Positions 15,192 through 23,112 are shown, counted from the first letter of the stretch. The stretch: DNA of 26,074 bases from CAYQDF01 sp964416175 (GCA_964416175.1 CAYQDF010000039.1:1-26074), one strand, 5' to 3'. Numbers and translations: made by a program. The notes: generated from the sequence alone by a model not told the origin.

Positions 15192-16633
15192 GCGAAGATC
15201 CCGCCCTCCGTCAGAGCACGCAGGTCCCGGAAGGCAGCCTCGATCTCCTCTTCCCCGACCAGTCTGTCCTCCCGGATGTGGCGTAGCAACCCCTGCCTCG
15301 CCTTCTCCAGAGCCACCTCGCGGAGCGTGAAGTCCCGCGCCAGGGCCTCCTTGACCAGGGCCGCGCCGGCGGCGTAGCCGATCAGCGGGTTGAGAGCGGT
15401 CACGAGGATGGCGTTCTTCTCCAGCCAACCGCGAGCCTTCTCCCGGTTGACCTGCACACCGCGCACGCATTTTTCGGTGAACGCCCTGACCGATCCGATC
15501 GTCACCTGCATCATTTCGAAGAGGTTGTGCGCGATGACCGGCATCATCACGTTCAGTTCCAGCTGCCCGGCTTGCGCCGCCAGCGCGATCGTGTGATCGC
15601 AGCCCTGGACATGGTACATCGCCTGGTTGAGCATCTCGGCCAGCACCGGGTTGACTTTGCCCGGCATGATGCTCGAACCGGGCTGCACGGCGGGCAGGCG
15701 GATCTCGTCGAAGCCGGTAGCCGGGCCTGAAGCCAGGAGGCGGAAATCGTTGGCGATCCGCGTCAGGGTGATGGCGAGCGTGCGGAGCGAGCCGGAAAAG
15801 TGCGCCGCATCCGCCATGGACTGCATGCTCTCGAACAGGTCCCCGGACTCATAGAGCTCCAGGCCGGTCAGCCGGGTGAGAGCCCGGACCATGCGCGCGT
15901 GGTATTCTGGATGGGCGTTCAATCCGGTGCCGGCTGCCGTCCCCCCGATCCCCAACCGGCGCAGCCCATCCGCCGCCTGGCGGATGCGCTCCCCATCCCG
16001 CTCGACCGCCGTCGCGTAGGCTCCAAATTCCTGACCGAGGCGCACCGGCACGGCATCCTGCAGGTGCGTGCGCCCCGACTTCACGACGTCGTCGAATTCG
16101 ACGGCCTTCTGGCGCAGCGCAGCGGCCAGCTCCGTCACGGCGCTTACCAGCTCTTCCAGCCGCCAGAGGCAGCCCAGCCGGATGGCGGTCGGGATCGTAT
16201 CATTCGTGGACTGCGCCATGTTGACGTGGTCGTTGGGGTTGGCGCGGTACTCGCCCAAAGCGCCCCCCAGGATCTGGGTCGCCCGGTTCGCGATCACCTC
16301 ATTAATGTTCATGTGGTGGCTGGTCCCCGCTCCTGCCTGGAAGGGATCGACCACGAAATGCTCGTCCCACCGCCCCTCCATCACCTCATCGGCAGCCTGG
16401 GCGATAGCTGCCGCGAGCTCCCGATCGAGCAGGCCCAGATCGCGGTTCACCTCGGCCGCGGCGCGCTTGACAGCCGCCATCGCCCAGATAAACGCCCGCC
16501 AGGGCCGCAGCCCGGAGACGGGGAAATTCTCCACCGCCCGCTGGGTCTGTGCCCCGAAAAGGGCTCCCGCCGGGACCCGGACCTCACCCAGGGAATCGCG
16601 TTCGATTCGAAAATCTTCGCTGATCGTTACCAT
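15188..16633 (-). CDS. Aspartase/fumarase superfamily lyase (aspartate ammonia-lyase more likely than class II fumarase)
   Basis: 481 aa from ATG 16633 behind GGAGGA; eight upstream in-frame codons are leader. It catalyses reversible formation of fumarate, from aspartate (releasing ammonia) or from malate. The three conserved regions are present: C1 'SGRTHLQDAVPVRLGQEF', C2 around 'AGTGLNAHPEYH', and the catalytic-Ser loop 'GSSIMPGKVNPV'. 'GAGTSHHMNINEVIANRA' and 'NPNDHVNMAQSTND', and 'AAQAGQLELNVMMPVI', read more like aspartases than FumC (which has GSGTQSNMN and ASQGNFELN). The call stays open because the two families intergrade. It is divergent from hutI across a shared promoter region. 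Both would feed amino-acid carbon into the TCA cycle. Confidence 0.85.
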   Translation of the reverse strand: MVTISEDFRIERDSLGEVRVPAGALFGAQTQRAVENFPVSGLRPWRAFIWAMAAVKRAAAEVNRDLGLLDRELAAAIAQAADEVMEGRWDEHFVVDPFQAGAGTSHHMNINEVIANRATQILGGALGEYRANPNDHVNMAQSTNDTIPTAIRLGCLWRLEELVSAVTELAAALRQKAVEFDDVVKSGRTHLQDAVPVRLGQEFGAYATAVERDGERIRQAADGLRRLGIGGTAAGTGLNAHPEYHARMVRALTRLTGLELYESGDLFESMQSMADAAHFSGSLRTLAITLTRIANDFRLLASGPATGFDEIRLPAVQPGSSIMPGKVNPVLAEMLNQAMYHVQGCDHTIALAAQAGQLELNVMMPVIAHNLFEMMQVTIGSVRAFTEKCVRGVQVNREKARGWLEKNAILVTALNPLIGYAAGAALVKEALARDFTLREVALEKARQGLLRHIREDRLVGEEEIEAAFRDLRALTEGGIFA

Positions 16634-16706
16634 CGCTCCTCCGGCAGAGCCGTCCATGGATTTGGGCAGCAGGTTGCTTTTATCAGTAAATCTGGAAGGG
16701 GAAAAA

Positions 16707-16763
16707 GCGACATAGTTCTCTGCGTGTGTGTATAATTTAATACTGGCTTATGGCTAAATTATA
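16707..16763. promoter_or_regulatory. Divergent promoter region with symmetric -10-like arms
   Basis: The perfect 9-bp inverted repeat TATAATTTA (16731-16739) / TAAATTATA (16755-16763) puts a consensus TATAAT facing each way, toward hutI (plus) and toward the lyase (minus). For the plus strand a partial -35 GCGACA lies at 16707-16712 (18-bp spacer). No convincing minus-strand -35 was found. The repeat may also be an operator shared by the two genes. Confidence 0.5.
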
Positions 16764-16814
16764 CCGGACTCAAATTCTCCTGGAACCGGATCAGCACCAG
16801 GCTCTGGCGGACAT

Positions 16815-18086
16815 CTGTTAATCCACTCGATTTCTCAGCTGTTAACCCTGTCCGGCGGGCCGCAGCGCGGTCGCGACCTGGGCCAGCTCGGCATCCTCGA
16901 GGACGCGGCGGTGCTGACCGAGGGAGAAGTGATCACAGCCGTCGGACCCAGCCGCGAGCTGCGCGCCGCTTACCCCCACGAACCCGCCTGCGACGCCGCG
17001 GGCTGCGTGGTCATGCCAGGCTTCGTCGACCCCCACACCCACCTGCTCTGGGCCGGCGACCGGGCTGCCGAGTTCGAAATGCGTCTGAAAGGCGCGACCT
17101 ACCTGGAGATCCTGGCCGCGGGCGGCGGGATCCTCTCCACCGTCCGCGCCACCCGGGCAGCCTCCCAGGAGACCCTCCTCGCCGAGGCCCGCCCTCGCCT
17201 GCGGTCCATGCTCGCCCACGGCACGACCACCGCCGAGGCCAAGACCGGTTACGGCCTGGAGCTCGAGACTGAGCTAAAAATGCTCGCGGCGCTGCTTGCG
17301 CTCGACAAGGAAGGCCCCCTGGACCTGGCAATCACCTTCCTGGGCGCGCACGCCATCCCGCTCGATTTCAAAGAGGATCCCCAGAGCTATGTGGAATGCG
17401 TCGTCCGGGAGATGCTGCCGACTGTGCGCCGCTGGTGGGGAGAGAATGCTCCCGGGAGGTCCTTGCCCTTCGTGGATGTGTTCTGCGAGACGGGCGCCTT
17501 CAGCCTGGCGCAGACCCGCCAGATCCTGGAGGCTGCCAGGGAACTCGGCTTCCCTCTGAAGGTCCACGCCGACGAGTTCGACAACCTGGGGGGGACCAGC
17601 CTCGCTGTGGAATTAGGCGCCGCCTCCGCAGACCACCTGGTCGCCGTCTCCCCAGATGATATCGCGGCCCTGGCTCGGAGCGGGACCGTCGCCGTGACGC
17701 TGCCGTGCACGCCGTTCGGTCTGGCGGAAGCCCGTTACGCGCCAGTGGAAGCCATCCTGAAGGCGGGCGGCATCGTGGCCCTGGCGACCGACCTCAACCC
17801 GGGCACCGCCTGGTGCGAAAGCATGCAATTCGCCATCGCCCTGGCCTGCCGGTATATGCGGCTCACTCCGGCGCAGGCCATCGCCGCCTCCACGATCAAC
17901 GCCGCCGCCGCCATCCACCGGGCGGACCGCGTCGGCTCCCTGGAACCCGGCAAGCAGGCGGATTTGCTCATCCTGGATGTCCCGGATTACCGCCACCTGG
18001 GCTACCGGTTTGGAACAAACCTCGTTAAAAAAGTGATTAAAAGAGGAAAAATCGTTTTTAATAAGCTTTGCTCGAATAATCATTAA
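16815..18086 (+). CDS. hutI: Imidazolonepropionase (start codon uncertain)
   Basis: About 423 aa if it starts near 16815. It hydrolyses 4-imidazolone-5-propanoate to N-formimino-glutamate, third step of histidine degradation. Amidohydrolase marks: N-terminal 'LIHSISQLLTLSGGPQRGRDLG', metal motif 'PGFVDPHTHLLWAGDR', 'LKGATYLEILAAGGGILSTVRATR', 'TTAEAKTGYGLE', metal His in 'LKVHADEFDN', 'SADHLVAVS', and 'LATDLNPGT', with 'GSLEPGKQADLLILD' at the end. The conserved N-terminus reaches back to 16818, yet there is no in-frame ATG, GTG or TTG there; CTG at 16815 is the best candidate. The next GTG (16911) would remove the first beta-strands. The frame is open to 16758. No other hut genes are in the window. 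Confidence 0.9.
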   Translation: MLIHSISQLLTLSGGPQRGRDLGQLGILEDAAVLTEGEVITAVGPSRELRAAYPHEPACDAAGCVVMPGFVDPHTHLLWAGDRAAEFEMRLKGATYLEILAAGGGILSTVRATRAASQETLLAEARPRLRSMLAHGTTTAEAKTGYGLELETELKMLAALLALDKEGPLDLAITFLGAHAIPLDFKEDPQSYVECVVREMLPTVRRWWGENAPGRSLPFVDVFCETGAFSLAQTRQILEAARELGFPLKVHADEFDNLGGTSLAVELGAASADHLVAVSPDDIAALARSGTVAVTLPCTPFGLAEARYAPVEAILKAGGIVALATDLNPGTAWCESMQFAIALACRYMRLTPAQAIAASTINAAAAIHRADRVGSLEPGKQADLLILDVPDYRHLGYRFGTNLVKKVIKRGKIVFNKLCSNNH

Positions 18087-18136
18087 GTCACTCCTGATCA
18101 TTCCTCGACTAATTTCCTTTCCATGTGTTTATTACT

Positions 18137-18162
18137 GTGCTACAATAGGCTAGAATTAGCAC
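18137..18162 (+). promoter_or_regulatory. Putative promoter/operator of the restriction-modification island
   Basis: The inverted repeat GTGCTA (18137-18142) / TAGCAC (18157-18162) encloses AT-rich sequence, and a -10-like TACAAT lies at 18141-18146. A poor -35 (TTCCAT) sits 16 bases upstream of it. Restriction-modification operons are often controlled at such sites, by a C protein or by the methyltransferase; no C protein gene is visible here. Confidence 0.4.
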
Positions 18163-18199
18163 TCTTGTTCTAACCTTCCCATGGTAGAGGGAGTACCAA

Positions 18200-19159
18200 A
18201 TGACCCGCAAGCCGGATCCAATTTATCTTGAAGAGAACATTGCCGGGAGAACAGAGAATAGCATCCAGCGAAATAAAAGGAGAAATGGCCGACTTATAGC
18301 TTTCGGTTGGTATGGCGGTAAATATAACCATCTCCAATGGCTTCTTCCTCTTCTCCCATCTTGCCACCATTACTGCGAGCCATTCGGTGGCTCTGCTGCA
18401 GTATTACTCAACAGACAGCCTTCTCCAGTTGAAACCTACAATGATTTAGACGGTGAAGTAGTTAATTTTTTCCGTGTACTTCGCGATAACTTTGACGAGT
18501 TGACCAGGATGATAGCTCTCACCCCATTTTCAAGAGAGGAATTCCACAGGGCTATCGAAGCCGATCCATTAACCTTATCCAACGTGGAGAGGGCCAGATT
18601 ATTCTATGTCCGCGCCCGACAAGCACGCACTGGGCTTGCCCAAACTGCGTCTTTGGGAAGATGGGCAAACTGTAAGCAAACCAGCCGTTCCGGAATGTCA
18701 GGAGTTATATCAAGATGGCTTGGGGGAGTAGAAGCACTTCCTGAAATTGCAGAACGGCTGATCAGGGTTCAGATTGAGAATCGACCAGCAATCGATGTAA
18801 TTCGGCTATATGATAACCCCAACACCCTTTTCTATTGCGATCCACCTTATCTGCATAGCACCCGTGGGGACGATAAGGCATACGCATTTGAAATGGACGA
18901 GAACGACCACATGCAACTAGCTCGCTTGTTGAGGAGCTGCAAAGGCATGATAGCAGTCTCAGGCTACCGAAATCAGCTCATGGATGAACTCTATGTTGGT
19001 TGGTATCGTTACGACGCTCCAGCCAAAAAAACTCATTCAGTTAAAGAGATCCGTCAAGAATGCCTTTGGACAAACTACAAACCAGAACCATCAACCTATG
19101 CCAACTATCAATCACAGTCGAGCGAGAATGCTGCTCAACGAAGGCTTTTCGATCGCTGA
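18200..19159 (+). CDS. D12-class DNA N6-adenine methyltransferase (type II modification enzyme)
   Basis: 319 aa. It transfers methyl from S-adenosylmethionine to adenine in a short DNA site, protecting it from the partner nuclease. Motif X/AdoMet region 'AFGWYGGKYNHLQWLLPLLP' (about 34-53), motif I 'CEPFGGSAAVLLN' (59-71), 'YNDLDGEVVNFFRVLR' (80-95), and catalytic motif IV DPPY (214-217) in 'FYCDPPYLHS' follow the alpha-group (Dam, M.DpnII, M.EcoRV) order. A target-recognition segment lies between motif I and DPPY. It starts at ATG 18200 with a GAGGGA site. The 3' end overlaps the next gene by ~60 bases. Base composition is clearly more AT-rich than the neighbours, suggesting transfer. The recognised site cannot be read from the sequence. 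Confidence 0.9.
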   Translation: MTRKPDPIYLEENIAGRTENSIQRNKRRNGRLIAFGWYGGKYNHLQWLLPLLPSCHHYCEPFGGSAAVLLNRQPSPVETYNDLDGEVVNFFRVLRDNFDELTRMIALTPFSREEFHRAIEADPLTLSNVERARLFYVRARQARTGLAQTASLGRWANCKQTSRSGMSGVISRWLGGVEALPEIAERLIRVQIENRPAIDVIRLYDNPNTLFYCDPPYLHSTRGDDKAYAFEMDENDHMQLARLLRSCKGMIAVSGYRNQLMDELYVGWYRYDAPAKKTHSVKEIRQECLWTNYKPEPSTYANYQSQSSENAAQRRLFDR

Positions 19160-20186
19160 GTCCCATATTCTGAACGGAACTCATCCTCAAATTGACGAGA
19201 GCTTGATTGAACATTTTAACAAAATCTTCTCTTCTAATACCCAAGCTTACAGGGAGGTCTTGCTTGGTTGTGTAGTAGTAAGGATACTGGAAAAGTCAGT
19301 CGACATACATCTACCTTACGTCAGTCATGGATCGAAAGCCTTTAATGCTCGCGACCTTGACGAGAAGGTGATTAATCCTTTCCTTCAAAGTAAACGCATT
19401 CCCTCATCTAGGGGGCCTTATCTAAGCGCTTTCCGGAGGCAAGTTAAGTTTGAACCATCGACAAGGGATGGCTTAAGAGATAAATCAGGCTATGACTCTC
19501 TCTTAACCCTGATTAACTATCTGGCTAATTTAGATGATGAAGGAAAACTTCTTGCTCTTCTTCAATATCTTCTCTTCCGGTTCGCTCAGCTGAGAGAAGC
19601 CTCTATTATCCCCCTCACCCGTATTCAGCGTTTCAGCCTCGAGCAGTACAATCAACTTTTCAGATCTCTATTATCGAGACCTAGCGGTGGTTTGTATCCC
19701 GTTATTTTAACGATCTGCATGTTTGAGACGATAACGCAATTCTTTAATCTTGATTGGGTAATTAGGTGGCAAGGCATTAATGTGGCTGATGCGGCATCTG
19801 GCGCGGGTGGTGATATTACCATTATTCATCAAGGTAGAGTAATATTGGCTGTTGAAGTTACCGAGAGATTGGTGGATCGGCCAAGGCTGACTGCTACCTT
19901 CAATACCAAAATAGCTCCGGCCGCCATCGAGGATTATCTGTTCCTCGTTGGTGAAACCGAGCCAAGTGAGGATGCAAGGAATCAGGCTGCGAGGTATTTC
20001 GCTCAAGGTCATGAGATAAACTTTGCCCAGGTATGCGATTGGCTAATAATGTTACTTGCAACTATGGGTAAATCCGGAAGAGATCTTTATAATGCCAATC
20101 TTTTGCAAATACTTGCAGAACCTGAAATCCCCCAGGTAGTTAAGGTTGCCTGGAACGATAGTGTCAGTGAGCTATTTGGAGAATAG
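19098..20186 (+). CDS. Probable type II restriction endonuclease
   Basis: About 362 aa from ATG 19098; ATG 19128 is an alternative, and neither has a strong ribosome binding site, which fits coupling to the overlapping methyltransferase. The call rests mainly on position: a gene of unrelated sequence overlapping a D12 methyltransferase. A possible PD-(D/E)xK-type core is 'GAGGDITIIHQGRVILAVEVTE' split as Asp239, 12-13 residues, then Glu253-Val-Thr255, with Thr where Lys is usual. The middle ('ARDLDEKVINPFLQSKRIP', 'SRGPYLSAFRRQVKF') looks conserved and reminds me of the SacI-type endonuclease family, from memory and unverified. Charged and hydrophobic patterns suggest an all-cytoplasmic protein. 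It shares the low-GC composition of the methyltransferase. It may instead be another antiviral or DNA-binding protein. Confidence 0.7.
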   Translation: MPTINHSRARMLLNEGFSIAESHILNGTHPQIDESLIEHFNKIFSSNTQAYREVLLGCVVVRILEKSVDIHLPYVSHGSKAFNARDLDEKVINPFLQSKRIPSSRGPYLSAFRRQVKFEPSTRDGLRDKSGYDSLLTLINYLANLDDEGKLLALLQYLLFRFAQLREASIIPLTRIQRFSLEQYNQLFRSLLSRPSGGLYPVILTICMFETITQFFNLDWVIRWQGINVADAASGAGGDITIIHQGRVILAVEVTERLVDRPRLTATFNTKIAPAAIEDYLFLVGETEPSEDARNQAARYFAQGHEINFAQVCDWLIMLLATMGKSGRDLYNANLLQILAEPEIPQVVKVAWNDSVSELFGE

Positions 20187-20245
20187 ACATCAAACCGAAA
20201 TCGTTCCTGAGACCCGCCTCCAATCAGCTTATTAGCCTATCCATA

Positions 20246-20887
20246 ATGCCCACCATCGATCAAGCCCGCGCCTGGTATCCCGATCTCGACCCTGTCCACG
20301 GCTTCGACCACGTGCTGCGCGTCTACCGCATGGCTGAGAAGCTCGCCCTGGCGGAAGGCGCCGACCTGGAGATCGTGCGCGCCGCTGCCCTCCTCCACGA
20401 CGCCGAGGGCAGCGAGACCCAGGGCGGAGAGATCGGGCGCAGCAACCACCACCACGCCTCCGCCGAGTTTGCCCGCCGGGTCCTCGAACGCGAGGGCTGG
20501 CCTCCGGAACGCATCGCAGCCGTCCAGCACTGCATCCGGGCGCACCGCTTCCGCGATAACTCCGAACCCCCCCGCTCCCTGGAAGCCAAGATCCTGTTCG
20601 ACGCCGACAAGCTGGACGTGATCGGCGCGATCGGAGCGGCCCGCACCATCGCCTACAGCGCGGTCGTCGGGCAGCCGGTCTTCTCTGAGCCGTCGCCTCA
20701 GTTCCTCCAGACCGGCGCCCGGGCGCCTGGTGAGCCGCACAGCTCCTACCACGAATACCTTTTCAAACTGAAGTGGATCAAGGACCGCCTGTTCACCCAA
20801 ACCGCCCGCGCCATCGCCGAAGAGCGCCACCGCTTCATGGCCGAGTTCTTCTCCCGCCTGGCGGATGAAGAGCGCGGGATCCAGTAA
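20246..20887 (+). CDS. HD-domain phosphohydrolase
   Basis: 213 aa metal-dependent phosphohydrolase, cytoplasmic. The HD signature is complete: His22 in 'HGFDHVLRVYRMAEKLA', His51-Asp52 in 'AALLHDAEG', further His in 'RSNHHHASAEFA' (68-70), and the last metal Asp in 'KILFDADKLDVIGAIG' (119-124). The wording matches the YedJ/uncharacterised HD group (PF01966) whose substrates are probably nucleotides; the actual substrate is unknown. The start at ATG 20246 has no ribosome binding site. It follows the low-GC restriction island by 59 bases and returns to the high GC of the host. A response regulator follows after 82 bases and may be co-transcribed or separate. Confidence 0.85.
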   Translation: MPTIDQARAWYPDLDPVHGFDHVLRVYRMAEKLALAEGADLEIVRAAALLHDAEGSETQGGEIGRSNHHHASAEFARRVLEREGWPPERIAAVQHCIRAHRFRDNSEPPRSLEAKILFDADKLDVIGAIGAARTIAYSAVVGQPVFSEPSPQFLQTGARAPGEPHSSYHEYLFKLKWIKDRLFTQTARAIAEERHRFMAEFFSRLADEERGIQ

Positions 20888-20957
20888 AGAGTTTTAACGA
20901 AATAATAACCAGTTTATTACTAACAGTTTTGTGGAGCTCGCGCAGGGGGAAAACGGC

Positions 20958-20963
20958 TAGAAT
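20958..20963 (+). promoter_or_regulatory. -10 box giving a predicted leaderless response-regulator mRNA
   Basis: TAGAAT ends six bases before the ATG at 20970, so transcription would start at the A of ATG. No -35 consensus and no ribosome binding site are seen. An IR TAATAA/TTATTA (about 20904-20920) lies further upstream. Confidence 0.45.
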
Positions 20964-20969
20964 CAGCCC

Positions 20970-21611
20970 ATGCGCCAGTCCCCGGCTTCGATCCTGGTCG
21001 TGGAGGACATTCCCAACATCCTGGAATTCCTCGAAATGACCCTGCGCTTCAAGGGTTACCGGGTCATCCCGGCCCGCAACGGCGAAGAAGCGCTGACCGC
21101 TGTCGCCAGCGAACTCCCCTCACTCGTCATCACCGACATCCTGATGCCGAGGATGGATGGCTACTCCCTGGCATACAACCTGCGCCGGGAAGCGCGGACC
21201 AGCCAGATCCCGATCATCTTTCTATCCGCCACCTACGTGACCCCCGAGGACAAGAAGTTCGCCATGAGCCTGGGCGCGGTGCGCTTCCTGGAGAAGCCGG
21301 TCGACACCGCGGAGTTCCTCCTCACCGTGGCGGAAGTCCTGACCGGCAATTGCAGTTCCCTCACCCCGCCGATGGAAAAGCGCCAGTTCCTGCTGGGCTA
21401 CCGCCGCCGGCTGGAAGTCAAGCTCCAGCACAAGAACTCGCAGATCCTGCGCACCGAGCGCCTGCTCGAGTCCCTGCCTGAGGAGCAAAAACCATCGTTT
21501 GCCGACCTGCTCTTGGAAGCAAAGCAGCAGAAAGAAGAGATCCAGGCTGAGCTGAACGAGATCTTCCGCGAGCTCGAAAATCACCGGGAGGGCGCGCCTC
21601 ATCTGATGTAG
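20970..21611 (+). CDS. Response regulator (CheY-like receiver plus C-terminal coiled coil)
   Basis: 213 aa. The receiver domain (1-125) has acidic residues Glu12-Asp13 in 'ILVVEDIPNI', phospho-acceptor Asp56 in 'LVITDILMPRMDGY', Ser86 in 'IIFLSAT' and Lys109 in 'FLEKPVD'. Instead of a DNA-binding domain, residues ~135-205 form a charged helical region ('YRRRLEVKLQHKNSQILRTERLLESL', 'LLLEAKQQKEEIQAELNEIFRELENH', quoted in parts), probably a coiled coil. Its output is therefore likely protein-protein contact. No histidine kinase is nearby, so the partner is unknown. It overlaps the convergent gene on the minus strand by 13 bases. Confidence 0.88.
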   Translation: MRQSPASILVVEDIPNILEFLEMTLRFKGYRVIPARNGEEALTAVASELPSLVITDILMPRMDGYSLAYNLRREARTSQIPIIFLSATYVTPEDKKFAMSLGAVRFLEKPVDTAEFLLTVAEVLTGNCSSLTPPMEKRQFLLGYRRRLEVKLQHKNSQILRTERLLESLPEEQKPSFADLLLEAKQQKEEIQAELNEIFRELENHREGAPHLM

Positions 21612-22224
21612 CGGCTGCTCAGCGTCTCCCACTCCGCGACCGCCTGGGCGATCACCGAGCGCACCTCTTCCTCCGGGACCTGCGTCAGGTCGGTGTATTT
21701 CTCCAGGCCGATCATCACCACCATCCCCTGGTTTGGCAGTTCAACGAGCTTGATCCCCCGCGCCGCCAGCGGCGTCCCGGCCAGCTTCCTCTGCAGGATT
21801 TCGTCGATCTGCGCAGCGATGCTCTGCCCCGCCGCAGTTTTGATCAGGGCTTCTTTCTCATCCTGGAACGGCGATGCCGGCAGCCCGGCCGGGAGCGTCG
21901 AAGCAGCGCCCGCCCTTTCCAGGGGGTGGGCTGCCTGGCGCGGCACCCAGGCGTTCGCCTCTCCCACGAGGGGCGCCAGGCGCAGGCTTGCCCGCTGTCC
22001 ATTTCGCCGGGGTTGCGGTAGACCTTCCCATCCATCTCGACCATCAGGCGCTGGCTGAGGGCGTCGCGCCACAGGCGGACGGAATCGCGGCGGACCAGGG
22101 CAGCTGGCTTATCCCCCTTTGTTTCGTCAGAGGAGGGCGCGCGCCGCCCGGAGACCAGGACGCCGATCGAGAAACCGATGGCGATAAAGATCAGTCCAAA
22201 CAAGAGTGTCGAGATGGGATTCAT
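21599..22224 (-). pseudogene. Membrane-anchored protein of unknown function, single-base frameshift
   Basis: The N-terminal part (from ATG 22224) has one membrane helix 'TLLFGLIFIAIGFSIGVLVSG', then a soluble region ending 'MVEMDGKVYRNPGEMD' before it runs off frame. The other frame carries the rest: 'GQRASLRLAPLVGEANAWV', 'DEILQRKLAGTPLAARGIKLVE', 'GMVVMIGLEKYTDLTQVPEEEV'. Adding one A to the AAA run (TTT at 22002-22004 on the plus strand) gives 'NPGENGQRASLRL' and one protein of ~208 aa. This is either a recent mutation or a sequencing error; the two halves otherwise read as well-kept coding sequence. It is last in the prs-mutM run. I do not recognise the family. If intact it would be a cytoplasm- or outside-facing single-pass membrane protein. 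Confidence 0.75.
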
Positions 22225-22248
22225 CTTGCCAGTTCCCCTTTGATTGTG

Positions 22249-23109
22249 TCAGCGATCCTTATTTTGGCAGTTCGGGCAGAAGTGGGTGCCGCGCTGACCG
22301 ACGACGATGCGCGCGATCGGCGTCCCACAGTTGGGGCAGGGTTCGCCGCTGCGGCTGTAAACGCGAAAGTAGTTCTGGAAATCACCGCCGCGGTAAGCCC
22401 GATCGATGCTGGCGCCCTGGCGGGCGATGGCTTCTTCGAGCACCTGGCGGATCGCAGCCCACAGGCGTTCCGCTGCGGCGTAATCCAGGTCGCTGGAAAG
22501 GGCGAGAGGGTGCAGCCGGGCCAGGTGCAGGGCCTCGTCGGCGTAGATGTTGCCCAGCCCGGCCAGAAAGGTCTGGTCGAGCAGCAGGGGTTTCAACTGC
22601 CGGCGGTGGGCGAGCAGGCGGCTGTGAAGCTCGTCCGGCGTGAAGGCGGCGTCGAGCGGCTCCGGTCCCAGGTCCGCCAGGACTGCGCGCGGGTCCGCGA
22701 CGAGCCAGGCGCGCCCGAACTTGCGCGGGTCGTTGAATGCCAGCCGCCGGTCACCATCCAGGTCCAGGACCAGGCGGTGGTGGGGGGCGAGCGGCGCGCC
22801 GGCCGGCTCCACCAGCAGGTCGCCGCTCATGCGCAGGTGGAACAGCAGCGCGTCGCGGTCCAGGTGCAGGAGCAGGAATTTGCCGCGCCGGCCGATCTCC
22901 CGGATGGTCTGCCCCAAAACCCGTCGGTAGAATTCGCCGGGCGCCGGTTCCGCCAGGGTCCGCTCCCAGAAGAGCTGCGCTCCCTGGATGCGCTGAAGGA
23001 GGATCGGCTCACGTGTCCCTGCCCCATGCCTGTCCCCCTCCCGGATCGCAAGGGTCGGGTCCCCGCGCAGCTCCCTGCGGATCGTTTCGACCTCCGGCAG
23101 CTCTGGCAT
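22249..23109 (-). CDS. mutM: Formamidopyrimidine-DNA glycosylase (Fpg)
   Basis: 286 aa bifunctional glycosylase/AP-lyase that removes 8-oxoguanine and other oxidised purines. The N-terminus MPELPEVETI supplies the nucleophile Pro (after Met removal) and Glu. The catalytic Lys is in 'GRRGKFLLLHL' at residue 77, about 20 later than in E. coli Fpg (Lys57). 'FNDPRKFGRAW', the helix-two-turn-helix 'LLDQTFLAGLGNIYADEALHLARLHP', and the zinc finger 'CPNCGT...GTHFCPNC' (four Cys) complete the enzyme. The ~20-residue delay comes from an extra stretch after 'RRELR' (see repeat feature). It starts three bases after the prs stop, so it is probably translated with it. Confidence 0.94.
   Translation of the reverse strand: MPELPEVETIRRELRGDPTLAIREGDRHGAGTREPILLQRIQGAQLFWERTLAEPAPGEFYRRVLGQTIREIGRRGKFLLLHLDRDALLFHLRMSGDLLVEPAGAPLAPHHRLVLDLDGDRRLAFNDPRKFGRAWLVADPRAVLADLGPEPLDAAFTPDELHSRLLAHRRQLKPLLLDQTFLAGLGNIYADEALHLARLHPLALSSDLDYAAAERLWAAIRQVLEEAIARQGASIDRAYRGGDFQNYFRVYSRSGEPCPNCGTPIARIVVGQRGTHFCPNCQNKDR
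23002..23067 (-). repeat. Repeat-like in-frame insertion in mutM
   Basis: On the coding strand a G-rich stretch (GAGGGGGACAGG, then GGGGCAGGGACACG) encodes about residues 15-36, 'GDPTLAIREGDRHGAGTREP', between 'RRELR' and 'LLQRIQGAQLF', where Fpg proteins normally run straight on. It explains the ~20-residue shift of the catalytic Lys. Its wording resembles the G-rich insertion in ileS (3598-3682). Confidence 0.45.
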
Positions 23110-23112
23110 GCC

